From an uncultured Lachnospiraceae bacterium (GTDB lineage Bacteria > Bacillota > Clostridia > Lachnospirales > Lachnospiraceae), in the NCBI GenBank assembly GCA_910579495.1, contig CAJTVD010000032.1, positions 1 through 38,646 of the forward strand: 38,646 bases of DNA, read 5' to 3'. Each line of letters opens with the position of its first letter. Positions within the stretch are counted from its first letter, which is position 1. Made by a program: the position numbers and the translations under genes. Positions 1 through 8,085 of this stretch are shown in pieces. Under the pieces are notes generated by a model. The model searched no databases. It saw nothing but the letters and a program-made list of their open reading frames with translations, and was not told the DNA's origin.

Positions 1-60
1 CGCAGGCGGCATTTGTTTTCACCCGATAGGTTAACGGAGAAGCTCGAAAGGGAGTTAGGA

Positions 61-1401
61 ATGTTGCCGGAACAGTTTTTAAGGAGAATGGAAAATCTGC
101 TGGGCAGTGAATACCAGGATTTTCTGGCCAGCTATGAAAAGCCTAAAGTTTCCTCCCTGCGGTTCAATTCCCTGAAAGGGACGGAAGAGGACTTTATTGA
201 AAAGGCGGGATTTTCCCTGCACCCAATCCCCTGGGCTGCAGGCGGCTATTACTATAAGGAAGATGAACGGCCCGGAAAGCATCCTTACCATGAGGCAGGG
301 GTTTATTACATCCAGGAAGCCAGCGCCATGGCGCCTGCGGAATACTTAAGCCCGGTGCCAGGGGAGCGGGTATTGGATTTATGTGCCGCGCCCGGCGGGA
401 AAAGTGCCCAGCTTGGGGCGGCCATGAAGGGAGAAGGGCTTTTAGTCTGTAATGAAATTCATCCCCAGAGAGCCAGGATACTTTCAGGCAACATAGAGAG
501 GATGGGAATTGCAAACGCCCTTGTGCTGAACCATGAACCTTCCTATCTGGCGGAGCGTTTCCCCGCGTTTTTTGATAAGGTCCTGGTGGATGCACCCTGC
601 TCCGGGGAGGGGATGTTCCGCAAAAAAGAAGAGGCGGCATTGGAGTGGGGCCTTTCCAATATCCAGATGTGCGCCAGGAGGCAGGAAGATATTCTGGAAA
701 GCGCCGCAGTAATGCTGAAGCCGGGAGGCAGGATGGTTTATTCTACCTGTACCTTTGCACCGGAAGAGAATGAGGGGACAGTTGGTTCTTTCCTGAAAAA
801 GCATCCGGAATTTTCCCTGGAGAAGGCAGGCCGCTTTCAGGGAATGGCACCAGGCATTGGATGTGGGGAGAATGCAAAGGCAATGGTACGGCTGTGGCCC
901 CATAAAATAGCAGGGGAAGGCCATTTTTTGGCCTGTTTAAAAAAGGAAGGGGCAGCTAATGGGAAAGGGAAGGCACATAGAGAAGAAAAAGGGGTTTCTT
1001 CTAAAGAATTAAAAGAGTGGGAAGATTTTCGTAAACAGTATTTAAGGGACGGCTTCCAGGGCAGGTATCTTAAGTTTGGGGAGCAGCTTTACCTGATACC
1101 AGAAGGGATCCCGGCACTGGAAGGGCTTAAAGCCCTCCGGCCAGGGCTGCATCTGGGGACCATAAAGAAAAAACGGTTTGAACCATCTCACGCACTGGCG
1201 CTTTCGCTGCGCCCTGAGGGGGCGGCGCTCTCCTTCCAGACGGACCGGCGTGGTGCAGAGGCCTATCTTAGCGGACAGACGCTGCAGGCGGAAGGGGAAA
1301 AGGGATGGTATCTTATAACCATAGACGGATACAGCCTGGGCTGGGGGAAATTATCTGGCGGTATCATGAAAAACCATTATCCCAGCGGACTGAGAAAATA
1401 G
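61..1401 (+). CDS. RsmF/NOL1-NOP2-Sun family rRNA (cytosine-C5) methyltransferase
   Basis: Predicted S-adenosylmethionine-dependent enzyme that methylates carbon 5 of cytosine in ribosomal RNA. The SAM-binding motif DLCAAPGGKS lies at residues 106-115. The two family cysteines are present: DAPCSGEG (Cys180) and YSTCTF (Cys230), the catalytic/release pair of the Nol1/Nop2/Sun class. The C-terminal part, ending in GYSLGWGK and NHYPSGLRK, matches the tail domains of RsmF-like proteins. The ATG at 61 has GGGAG 6 nt upstream and opens with the usual family start (LPEQFLRRMENLLG). The frame stays open back to a TTG at 13, which I consider less likely. It appears to head a plus-strand gene run. The family call is firm; the exact target base (RsmF-type 16S position) is inferred from homology only. 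Confidence 0.9.
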   Translation: MLPEQFLRRMENLLGSEYQDFLASYEKPKVSSLRFNSLKGTEEDFIEKAGFSLHPIPWAAGGYYYKEDERPGKHPYHEAGVYYIQEASAMAPAEYLSPVPGERVLDLCAAPGGKSAQLGAAMKGEGLLVCNEIHPQRARILSGNIERMGIANALVLNHEPSYLAERFPAFFDKVLVDAPCSGEGMFRKKEEAALEWGLSNIQMCARRQEDILESAAVMLKPGGRMVYSTCTFAPEENEGTVGSFLKKHPEFSLEKAGRFQGMAPGIGCGENAKAMVRLWPHKIAGEGHFLACLKKEGAANGKGKAHREEKGVSSKELKEWEDFRKQYLRDGFQGRYLKFGEQLYLIPEGIPALEGLKALRPGLHLGTIKKKRFEPSHALALSLRPEGAALSFQTDRRGAEAYLSGQTLQAEGEKGWYLITIDGYSLGWGKLSGGIMKNHYPSGLRK

Positions 1402-1404
1402 TGT

Positions 1405-1433
1405 TTGAGCAGAATTATTTGGAAACGAATAAT
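1405..1433 (+). promoter_or_regulatory. Possible promoter before the c-di-GMP protein gene
   Basis: TTGAGC, 17-bp spacer, AATAAT lies in the gap between the methyltransferase and the signalling gene. The spacer also holds an ATTATT...AATAAT inverted repeat. The match is weak, and the gene could simply be cotranscribed with its upstream neighbour. Confidence 0.3.
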
Positions 1434-1455
1434 AAAGTAGAGTGGAGACAACCAA

Positions 1456-3591
1456 ATGATAATGAAAAGAGTGCTTCTTATTGTGGACGATATTGCCATT
1501 GACCGAAAGCTATTGGGCAGTTTCTGGAAAAGGGACAACTCGGTTGAAATCCTGGAAGCCGAAAATGCGGAAAGGGCCCTTGGGATTTTGCAGGAGAGGG
1601 ATAATATCAGCCTGATTATTTTAAATGCGGCAATGGATGGGGGAGCCGGCTTAAAGCTGTTTGGGCAACTGAAAAAAACGGGTGCTTATGGACATATACC
1701 TGTGATCATTACTACCAAAGATGAGGGCGTGAGTTTTGGCGAGGATGCCCTGCGGCTTGGGGTGGACGATTTTTTACCGAAACCATTTGTGGAAAAAATC
1801 GTAAGAAAACGGGTGGATAATGTATTGAAAAAGAATGCTTATGACAAGACCAGAAGGGATGAGCTTACCGGGATTTACAATTATGAAACCTTCAGCTCCC
1901 TGACAAAACAGATGCTGAAAATGGATACCGCCACCGAGTATATGGTACTGCGGCTTAATATTGTAAGGTTTAAGCTGATCAATGAGATACTGGGCAGGGA
2001 GGTGGGAGATGAAATCCTGATTGCCCTTGCCCGCACCTTAAAACGGGCGGTGGGCTTTGATGGTACTTATGCCAGGATGGACGCAGATCATTTCGTGTGC
2101 TGCCTGCCATATGAGAAGATGAAGGAGGGGACGAAATTCTATAAGGTTTTGCAGGGCGGGATTTCAGAGCTGGAAAAGAAATATTCCCTTACTGTCCATG
2201 GGGGTGTGTACGTGATAAAGGACAGGACGCTTTCTATCTCCGTTATGTGCGACCGGGCCGGCACAGCCTGCCAGAATATCAGGGATAATATGGTGAAGCA
2301 GTTCTCCTTCTACAGCGAGGAAGAGGCGGAAAGGGACCGGGAAGAGCTGATGCTGGTGCGTGAGATGGTGAAGGCGGTCCAGGGAGGGCAGTTCCATATT
2401 GTCCTTCAGCCAATCTTTGACGTGAAGACAGAGCGCCCGGTCAGTGCGGAGGCCCTGGTGCGCTGGAAGCATCCGGAAAAGGGTGTGATTTCGCCGGGAA
2501 TTTTTGTACCCTTATTTGAAAAAAGCGGCCTGATCTCCCGGCTGGACATGTTTGTATGTGAGGAAGCCTGCCGGGTGCTGGCAAAGCTGAAAAAAGACGG
2601 GGTGGCGGTATGCCCGATCTCCATCAACATTTCCCGGGTGGATTTCTGCGAGCCTGACCTGGTACAGCGTATCAATGATATGATCGAAAAATATGGCCTT
2701 GAAAAAAGGCTGATCAAAATCGAGGTGACGGAAAGCGCCTATACCCAGAACCCCAGGGAAATCATCCAGCAGGTAGCGCAGTTCCGCAAGGAAGGCTATG
2801 AAGTACTGATGGACGACTTTGGAAGCGGCTATTCTTCCCTTAACACTTTGCGGGAGCTTCCTGCCAATATCCTGAAAATAGATATGGAATTTATGAACCA
2901 GCTTGAAAATTCCGGCCGGGCGGCAAGTATATTGCTGTGCATTGTAAAAATGTCGAAAATGCTGGGAATGAAGACCGTGGCGGAGGGGGTGGAGAACCAA
3001 AGCCAGGTGGACTTTTTAAGGAACATTGGGTGTGACAGTATCCAGGGATACTTTTTCTCCCCTCCCATTAAGCCTATGGAGTTCCGCAATCTGCTGGCAG
3101 GGCAGGAGGAGCCAGACCGGGAGCGGGAACAGCGCAAAAGGGGCATTTTGCTGGTGGATGATATGCGTCTGGCAAGGCTTACCATGCGGGATGCCCTGGG
3201 GGATGAATACAAATACTTTGAGGCTTCCGATGGGGTAAGCGCCCTGGAAATCCTGCAAAAGAGCGCCCATGAAATTGACCTGGTCATAACGGATGTGGTA
3301 ATGCCCAATATGGACGGCATAGAGCTTCTTCACAAAATAAAATCCACCCCTGCATTTATGGAGATCCCTGTGGTGGTGGTGACAGCAAATAATGACAGCT
3401 CCGACGAGCTTCACGCCCTGGAGCAGGGTGCCATTGAACTGATCCATAAACCCTTTGATTTCCGGGTGGTGCGCCACAGGATCAAAAATGTGATGGAGCT
3501 GGCGGAAAACGAATGGCTGAAAAAGGAAATGTGGGATATGAAGCAGCGGGAGGCAGCAAGGCTGAGCAGGGAAAGCCAGGCGGTAGTGTGA
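1456..3591 (+). CDS. REC-GGDEF(degenerate)-EAL-REC cyclic-di-GMP signalling protein
   Basis: A 711-residue cytoplasmic protein with four domains: receiver (about 1-125), GGDEF (about 130-290), EAL (about 300-560) and a second receiver (about 580-705). The first receiver has the acidic pair D11-D12 and K109, but the phosphoacceptor aspartate is replaced by Asn57 (ILNAAMDGG). The GGDEF signature reads DADHF (209-213), so cyclase activity is unlikely. The EAL domain looks intact: EALVRW (332-337), INISRVDF, EVTES, DDFGSGYSSL, VAEGVE and GYFFSPPI. The second receiver keeps its phosphoacceptor, D613 in TDVVMPNMDG. The likely activity is c-di-GMP phosphodiesterase controlled by phosphorylation of the C-terminal receiver. 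GGAG at 1444 supports the ATG at 1456. No cognate histidine kinase is adjacent; the TPR lipoprotein follows closely. Confidence 0.93.
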   Translation: MIMKRVLLIVDDIAIDRKLLGSFWKRDNSVEILEAENAERALGILQERDNISLIILNAAMDGGAGLKLFGQLKKTGAYGHIPVIITTKDEGVSFGEDALRLGVDDFLPKPFVEKIVRKRVDNVLKKNAYDKTRRDELTGIYNYETFSSLTKQMLKMDTATEYMVLRLNIVRFKLINEILGREVGDEILIALARTLKRAVGFDGTYARMDADHFVCCLPYEKMKEGTKFYKVLQGGISELEKKYSLTVHGGVYVIKDRTLSISVMCDRAGTACQNIRDNMVKQFSFYSEEEAERDREELMLVREMVKAVQGGQFHIVLQPIFDVKTERPVSAEALVRWKHPEKGVISPGIFVPLFEKSGLISRLDMFVCEEACRVLAKLKKDGVAVCPISINISRVDFCEPDLVQRINDMIEKYGLEKRLIKIEVTESAYTQNPREIIQQVAQFRKEGYEVLMDDFGSGYSSLNTLRELPANILKIDMEFMNQLENSGRAASILLCIVKMSKMLGMKTVAEGVENQSQVDFLRNIGCDSIQGYFFSPPIKPMEFRNLLAGQEEPDREREQRKRGILLVDDMRLARLTMRDALGDEYKYFEASDGVSALEILQKSAHEIDLVITDVVMPNMDGIELLHKIKSTPAFMEIPVVVVTANNDSSDELHALEQGAIELIHKPFDFRVVRHRIKNVMELAENEWLKKEMWDMKQREAARLSRESQAVV

Positions 3592-3635
3592 AAAAAGTTA
3601 TGGTATTTACAGAGAAGCTGCGGCAGGGAGGTAGG

Positions 3636-4688
3636 ATGAAAAAAGGGATAAGGCTTTCTGCGGCTTTGCTTGCCGGTGTGCTGGCGGCGTTGCTGGCAGG
3701 CTGCAGCCTTGGAAGCAAAAATGAAAACCTGGGGGCAGGGATGGAGGCTGTGGCAGCGCTGGAATATGACAATGCCCTGGCAAGCTTTGAAGCCGCCAGG
3801 GCAGCAGGGGAGGACCTGCGCCTGGCCTGCCGGGGGGAGGGGCTGGCGTATATGGGAAAGACCATGTATGAGGAAGCTGCCCAGGCCTTTGAAACTGCCC
3901 TTTCTTACAGCAATGGCAGATTAAATAATCTGGATTACGACATCAATTATTATCTTGCCACTGCCTATTATAAACTGGGAGAGCTGGACAAGGCTATCGG
4001 CGTATATAATGCCATTATTGCCCTGCGGCCCCAGGAGAGGGACGCTTTTTACCTCCGGGGGACAATATATGCCCAGCAGGGGAAGCTGGACCAAGCAAAG
4101 GAAGATTTTGACAAGGCAATCGCCCTAAAGCGCGGCGACTATGACCGGCTGATTGATATTTACAGCGTGCTGGCAGGCTTTGGCTACAAAGAAGTGGGGC
4201 TGGAATATTTGCAGGCGGCGATGAATGCAGGCACCAAGGATATGACTAATTTTGAGAAAGGGCGTATCTGTTATTACCTGGAGGATTATGAAAACGCCAG
4301 GAATTATCTGGAAAAGGCCAGGGATGCAGGGGGATATGAGGCAGTTTTGTTCCTGGGAAAAACTTACGAAACACTGGGGGATAATAATTATGCGATCAGT
4401 GTATACAATGCATGCCTGGACAGTGAAGGCCCTAATGCCCAGGTGCTCAACCAGCTTGGGCTGTGCAGAATGCAGACGGGAGATTACAGCGGTGCCCTGA
4501 ATGCATTCCAAAATGCCATGAACATAGAAAATAACGGCATGATGCAGATTTTAAAAATGAATGAAATTGTGGCTTATGAACGGCTTTCGGATTATCAGAA
4601 TGCGGCAGCGCTGATGAAAAAATACCTTGAGGATTATCCTGACGACAGCCAGGCACAGAGAGAATATATTTTTCTGCAGGCCAGATAG
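3636..4688 (+). CDS. TPR-repeat lipoprotein
   Basis: A 350-residue exported lipoprotein. The signal peptide has a KKGIR n-region, an alanine/leucine-rich core and the lipobox LAGC with Cys23. The rest consists of consecutive tetratricopeptide repeats, visible as recurring A..Y...G....A...Y..A patterns such as YYLATAYYKLGELDKAIGVY, LRGTIYAQQGKLDQAKEDF and LNQLGLCRMQTGDYSGALNAF. It is probably a membrane-anchored scaffold outside the cell; the partner is unknown. The start at 3636 has GGGAGG about 5 nt upstream and gives a perfect signal peptide; the open frame from 3513 overlaps the preceding gene and lacks one. It lies 44 nt after the EAL protein gene, which suggests cotranscription. Confidence 0.88.
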   Translation: MKKGIRLSAALLAGVLAALLAGCSLGSKNENLGAGMEAVAALEYDNALASFEAARAAGEDLRLACRGEGLAYMGKTMYEEAAQAFETALSYSNGRLNNLDYDINYYLATAYYKLGELDKAIGVYNAIIALRPQERDAFYLRGTIYAQQGKLDQAKEDFDKAIALKRGDYDRLIDIYSVLAGFGYKEVGLEYLQAAMNAGTKDMTNFEKGRICYYLEDYENARNYLEKARDAGGYEAVLFLGKTYETLGDNNYAISVYNACLDSEGPNAQVLNQLGLCRMQTGDYSGALNAFQNAMNIENNGMMQILKMNEIVAYERLSDYQNAAALMKKYLEDYPDDSQAQREYIFLQAR

Positions 4689-4762
4689 CAGGCTTTGCAT
4701 TGACCGGACATGCCCCGGGCAGATATGCCGGAGGCGGTACGGAGACTGGAGGGAATGAAAAG

Positions 4763-5053
4763 ATGTTTCAGGTGATTAAGCGGGAGGGAGAAATCGCTGA
4801 TTTTACCCTGACCAAAATCAGTGACGCTATTATGAAAGCGTTAAACGACACAAAGATGCAGTACAGCCATGACGAGGTGGATTTGCTGGCCCTTCGGGTG
4901 ACAGCGGATTTTCAGGGCAAGGTAAAAGAGGACCGCATTCCTACACAGGAGATCAAAAACAGCGTGGAAAAGGTGCTGAAACAGACCGGATACTCCAAGG
5001 CGGCAAGGGCGTTTATATTATATGGCAAGCCCCGGGAGGAACACATGCGCTAG
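4763..5053 (+). CDS. Stand-alone ATP-cone domain protein
   Basis: A 96-residue protein that is essentially one ATP-cone: it opens MFQVIKREGEIADFTLTKI and carries DEVDLLALRVTADFQ and SVEKVLKQTGYSKAARAFI. This is the nucleotide-binding module found at the N-terminus of anaerobic (NrdD) and class I ribonucleotide reductases and in NrdR. Here it stops after GKPREEHMR, with no reductase or zinc-ribbon partner in the window. GGAGGG sits about 9 nt before the ATG at 4763. It may be a regulatory subunit acting in trans on a reductase elsewhere, or the surviving N-terminus of a broken nrdD. The frame is clean and the RBS is good, which favours a functional small protein. Confidence 0.8.
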   Translation: MFQVIKREGEIADFTLTKISDAIMKALNDTKMQYSHDEVDLLALRVTADFQGKVKEDRIPTQEIKNSVEKVLKQTGYSKAARAFILYGKPREEHMR

Positions 5054-5104
5054 GCAGGGGATCCTGTGGGAAACGCTTGGGGCAAAGGCAGAAGGAAAGT
5101 AGCC

Positions 5105-5187
5105 AACAAGTTTGTGTCTGCGCTGCATCCACAAACTATACAGGCTTTATACCTGTGGCCATAAAGCAGCGCAGAAATGAGGACATT
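5105..5187 (+). ncRNA. Candidate structured 5' leader of pyrF (copy A of a repeated leader element)
   Basis: Hairpin P1 pairs AGTTTGTG (5109-5116) with CACAAACT (5130-5137), 8 bp with a 13-nt loop. Hairpin P2 pairs ACAGG (5140-5144) with CCTGT (5152-5156). Loop bases TCTGCGCTGC (5117-5126) are exactly complementary over 10 nt to GCAGCGCAGA (5166-5175), which ends 3 nt before the GAGGA ribosome binding site (5179-5183) of pyrF. This predicts a pseudoknot placed to block or permit ribosome access. A second copy in opposite orientation lies at 33416-33512. I do not recognise it as a named riboswitch class. Structure and function are inferred. Confidence 0.6.
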
Positions 5188-5188
5188 T

Positions 5189-6157
5189 ATGATCAACAAA
5201 CTGATTGCAAAGATCAAATCCACAAAGGCTCCTATTGTGGTGGGGCTGGACCCTATGCTGAAATTTGTGCCGGAGCATATAAAGAAAAAAGCTTTCAGTG
5301 AACTGGGAGAAACCTTAGAGGGGGCGGCGGAAGCAATCTGGCTGTATAACAGGGAGCTGGTGGACGCTATTTACGATATTGTACCTGCGGTTAAACCTCA
5401 GATTGCCATGTATGAGCAGTTTGGCATTCCCGGGTTAATGGCTTTTAAAAAGACAGTGGATTACTGTAAAGGGAAAGGCCTGGTGGTGATTGCCGATATC
5501 AAAAGAGGGGATATTGGCTCAACGTCTGAAGCTTATGCGGCAGGGCATCTTGGCAAAGTGCAGGTGGGGAGCAGATACCATTACAGCTTTGACGAGGATT
5601 TTGCAACGGTCAATCCTTACCTGGGCTCTGACGGGATAAAGCCTTTTATCAAGGTGTGCCAGGAGGAAAAGAAAGGGCTGTTTATCCTGGTGAAAACCTC
5701 CAACCCCAGCAGTGGGGAATTTCAGGACCGGATGGTGGCTACAGGGACACAGGCCGGAGGTGCAGGGGGGATTGCCTTTGGGGACAGGCCCCTTTACGAA
5801 ATTGTGGGCGAGCAGGTGGCCAGATGGGGTGAAGAGCATATGGGCGGTTCCTACAGCTATATCGGAGCCGTGGTGGGCGCCACTTACCCGGAAATGGGAA
5901 AAGCCCTCCGCAGGATTATGCCAAAGAGCTTTATCCTGGTACCCGGCTATGGCGCCCAGGGAGGAAAGGGGAAGGATTTGGTGCATTTCTTCCATGAGGA
6001 CGGCCTGGGGGCCATCATAAATTCCTCCCGGGGAATCATAGCAGCTTATCAGCAGGAAAAATATGCTTCTTTTGGCCCGGAGCACTTTGCAGATGCGGCA
6101 AGGGCGGCTGTGGAGGATATGAGGGAAGATATTGCGGATGCTTTAAATAACAGGTAA
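5189..6157 (+). CDS. pyrF: Orotidine 5'-phosphate decarboxylase
   Basis: Catalyses the last step of UMP synthesis, decarboxylating orotidine 5'-phosphate, as a cytoplasmic TIM barrel. The catalytic DxKxxD signature is DIKRGD at residues 103-108. Substrate-binding segments VVGLDPML near the N-terminus, FILVKTSN in the middle and LVPGYGAQGG near the C-terminus are present. At 322 residues it belongs to the longer (type 2) PyrF group. The ATG at 5189 has GAGGA 5 nt upstream; an in-frame ATG at 5177 lacks an RBS. No other pyr gene is adjacent. The start codon lies directly behind the repeated leader element, so translation control by that RNA is plausible. A strong terminator follows. Confidence 0.95.
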   Translation: MINKLIAKIKSTKAPIVVGLDPMLKFVPEHIKKKAFSELGETLEGAAEAIWLYNRELVDAIYDIVPAVKPQIAMYEQFGIPGLMAFKKTVDYCKGKGLVVIADIKRGDIGSTSEAYAAGHLGKVQVGSRYHYSFDEDFATVNPYLGSDGIKPFIKVCQEEKKGLFILVKTSNPSSGEFQDRMVATGTQAGGAGGIAFGDRPLYEIVGEQVARWGEEHMGGSYSYIGAVVGATYPEMGKALRRIMPKSFILVPGYGAQGGKGKDLVHFFHEDGLGAIINSSRGIIAAYQQEKYASFGPEHFADAARAAVEDMREDIADALNNR

Positions 6158-6163
6158 ACAGGG

Positions 6164-6203
6164 AAAAATGGGACTTTGCCATGTGGCAAAGTCCCATTTT
6201 TTT
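6164..6203 (+). terminator. Rho-independent terminator after pyrF
   Basis: A perfect stem, ATGGGACTTTGCCA against TGGCAAAGTCCCAT with a 2-nt loop, is followed by a run of seven T. It lies just past the pyrF stop codon. The A-rich 5' flank would also let it work on the other strand. Confidence 0.93.
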
Positions 6204-6285
6204 GTGCCTGATGGTTTATTTTAGGAAAAAAAGGTACAAAATGGTTAATAAAGGATGCGGATAATTACGGATAGGGGGAAGGTTT

Positions 6286-8028
6286 ATGGATATTTTTGAC
6301 ATCCTCACGTTGCTGGGAGGGCTGAGCCTGTTTCTCTTTGGCATGAATATTATGGGGCAGTTTCTGGAACGCCGGGCGGGGGGAAAACTCCGCCCCCATC
6401 TTGGCAGGCTCACCACTGGCAGGGCCATGGGGCTTCTCACAGGGCTGGGGGTGACGGCAGTGATCCAGAGTTCTTCAGCAACCACTGTAATGGTGATCGG
6501 CTTTGTCAATTCCGGGCTGATGAGCCTCAAACAGGCAGCCAATGTGATTATGGGGGCGAATATTGGGACTACGGTAACAGCATGGGTATTGAGCCTTGCG
6601 GGGATAGACAGCGGCAGCCTGTTCATCCGCCTGCTGAAACCCTCTGCCTTTACGCCTGCCCTGGGGTTTATAGGCATCCTTCTTCTGACTTTTGCCAGGG
6701 AGGAAAAGAAAAAAGATACCAGTATGGTCCTGTTAGGCTTTGCAACACTGATGTCCGGCATGGAAACCATGTCGGGAGCCGCTTCGGGGCTGTGTGATAT
6801 CCCGGCCTTCCAGCAATTGTTCCTGGCCTTCCAAAATCCGGCCCTGGGAGTGGCGGCAGGAACGGCGCTGACGGCCATCATCCAGTCAAGCTCTGCCTCT
6901 ATTGGCATTTTGCAGGCACTGGCCGCCACAGGGCAGGTGACCTATGGGGCAGCGATTCCTATTATCATGGGACAGAATATCGGGACCTGTGTGACAGCCA
7001 TGGTCTCTGCTGTGGGAGCAAACAAAAACGCTAAACGGGCGGCTATGATCCACCTGTCCTTCAACGTCTGCGGGACGGCAGTGTGGCTGACGGTGTTTTG
7101 GGTATTGAAGGCAGTTTTCCATCCGGCGTTTTTGGAAGATGGGGCTTCTCTGGCAGGCATTGCCGCCGCCCACTCTGCTTTTAATATCTTATGTACATTG
7201 TTATTGTTTCCCTTTTCCGGTTTCCTGGAAAGTTTTGTAACGAAAATCATACCGGACAGAGAGCAGAAAGAGGTATTGGTGGAGCTGGACGAACGTCTCC
7301 TGGTGACGCCCCCGGTGGCTTTGGAGCGGTGCAGGGAGGTTGCGGCAGAGATGGCGGAAACTGCCGCCGCTGCTTTGAAGGAAGGGATGCTTTCGCTGTC
7401 CGGGTACTCCCAGGATAGGGCCAAAGCTGTCCGGGAAAAGGAGGAAAAGACGGATTATTATGAGGATGTCCTGGGCGCTTATCTTGTAAAACTCAGTACC
7501 AGGCCAATCGGCAAGGCCGATACTGTGGAGGCGGCAAAGCTTTTGAAAGCCATAAGCGATTTTGAGAGGATTGCCGACCATGGGGTGAATATACTGGAAT
7601 CATCAGAAGAAATGAAGGAAAAAGGGATGTGCTTTACCGGACAGGCAGTTGCGGAGCTTTCAGTGATCTGCTCGGCGGTGGGGGAAATCCTGGACCTGGC
7701 CTTGGGGGCTTTTCTTGAAAATGACGGCCAGGCGGCGCTGGCAGTAGAACCCCTTGAGCAGGTGATCAGACAACTGAAAGAGCAGATGCGCACCCGACAC
7801 ATTTCCCGCCTGCAGCAGGGGGAATGTACCATCAACGCCGGATTTGTCTGGTCTGACCTGCTTACCAATTTAGGGCGCACATCCGCCCACTGCTCCAATA
7901 TTGCCGGATGCCTAATGGACATTGCAGGGGAGGATAAGAAACTCCATGAAGCTTTGCGCCAATACCGCAGCGGCAGCCGGGAGTTTCAGGAGAAGTTCCA
8001 GGGATATTCCGACAAATATGCCCTGTAG
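6286..8028 (+). CDS. Na/Pi-cotransporter family protein with C-terminal PhoU-like domain
   Basis: A 580-residue membrane protein. The N-terminal half has about eight hydrophobic segments and the duplicated family motif: QSSSATTVMV at residue 61 and QSSSASIG at residue 200, with GANIGTTVTA and GQNIGTCVTA downstream of them. These glutamine-serine repeats define the NptA/SLC34-like Na+-phosphate cotransporter fold. From about residue 330 the sequence is helical and acidic-basic, with two PhoU-like stretches (for example LLKAISDFERIADHGVNI). It probably moves phosphate or couples phosphate status to transport; the direction is not evident. GGGGGAAGG precedes the ATG. It stands alone between a terminator and convergent genes. 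Confidence 0.9.
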   Translation: MDIFDILTLLGGLSLFLFGMNIMGQFLERRAGGKLRPHLGRLTTGRAMGLLTGLGVTAVIQSSSATTVMVIGFVNSGLMSLKQAANVIMGANIGTTVTAWVLSLAGIDSGSLFIRLLKPSAFTPALGFIGILLLTFAREEKKKDTSMVLLGFATLMSGMETMSGAASGLCDIPAFQQLFLAFQNPALGVAAGTALTAIIQSSSASIGILQALAATGQVTYGAAIPIIMGQNIGTCVTAMVSAVGANKNAKRAAMIHLSFNVCGTAVWLTVFWVLKAVFHPAFLEDGASLAGIAAAHSAFNILCTLLLFPFSGFLESFVTKIIPDREQKEVLVELDERLLVTPPVALERCREVAAEMAETAAAALKEGMLSLSGYSQDRAKAVREKEEKTDYYEDVLGAYLVKLSTRPIGKADTVEAAKLLKAISDFERIADHGVNILESSEEMKEKGMCFTGQAVAELSVICSAVGEILDLALGAFLENDGQAALAVEPLEQVIRQLKEQMRTRHISRLQQGECTINAGFVWSDLLTNLGRTSAHCSNIAGCLMDIAGEDKKLHEALRQYRSGSREFQEKFQGYSDKYAL

Positions 8029-8085
8029 TCCCCAGAAAGCTGTACGGTCCCGGCTTTAACCGCTGCCTGGTACTATCCGGTGTTA

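Noticed and set aside
13..60. Longer start (TTG at 13) of the methyltransferase
   Set aside because: The ATG at 61 has a better RBS and the normal family N-terminus.
4763..5053. ATP-cone as a frameshifted nrdD
   Set aside because: The sequence after the stop shows no reductase motifs in any frame before pyrF, so a simple frameshift is excluded; an old truncation is not.
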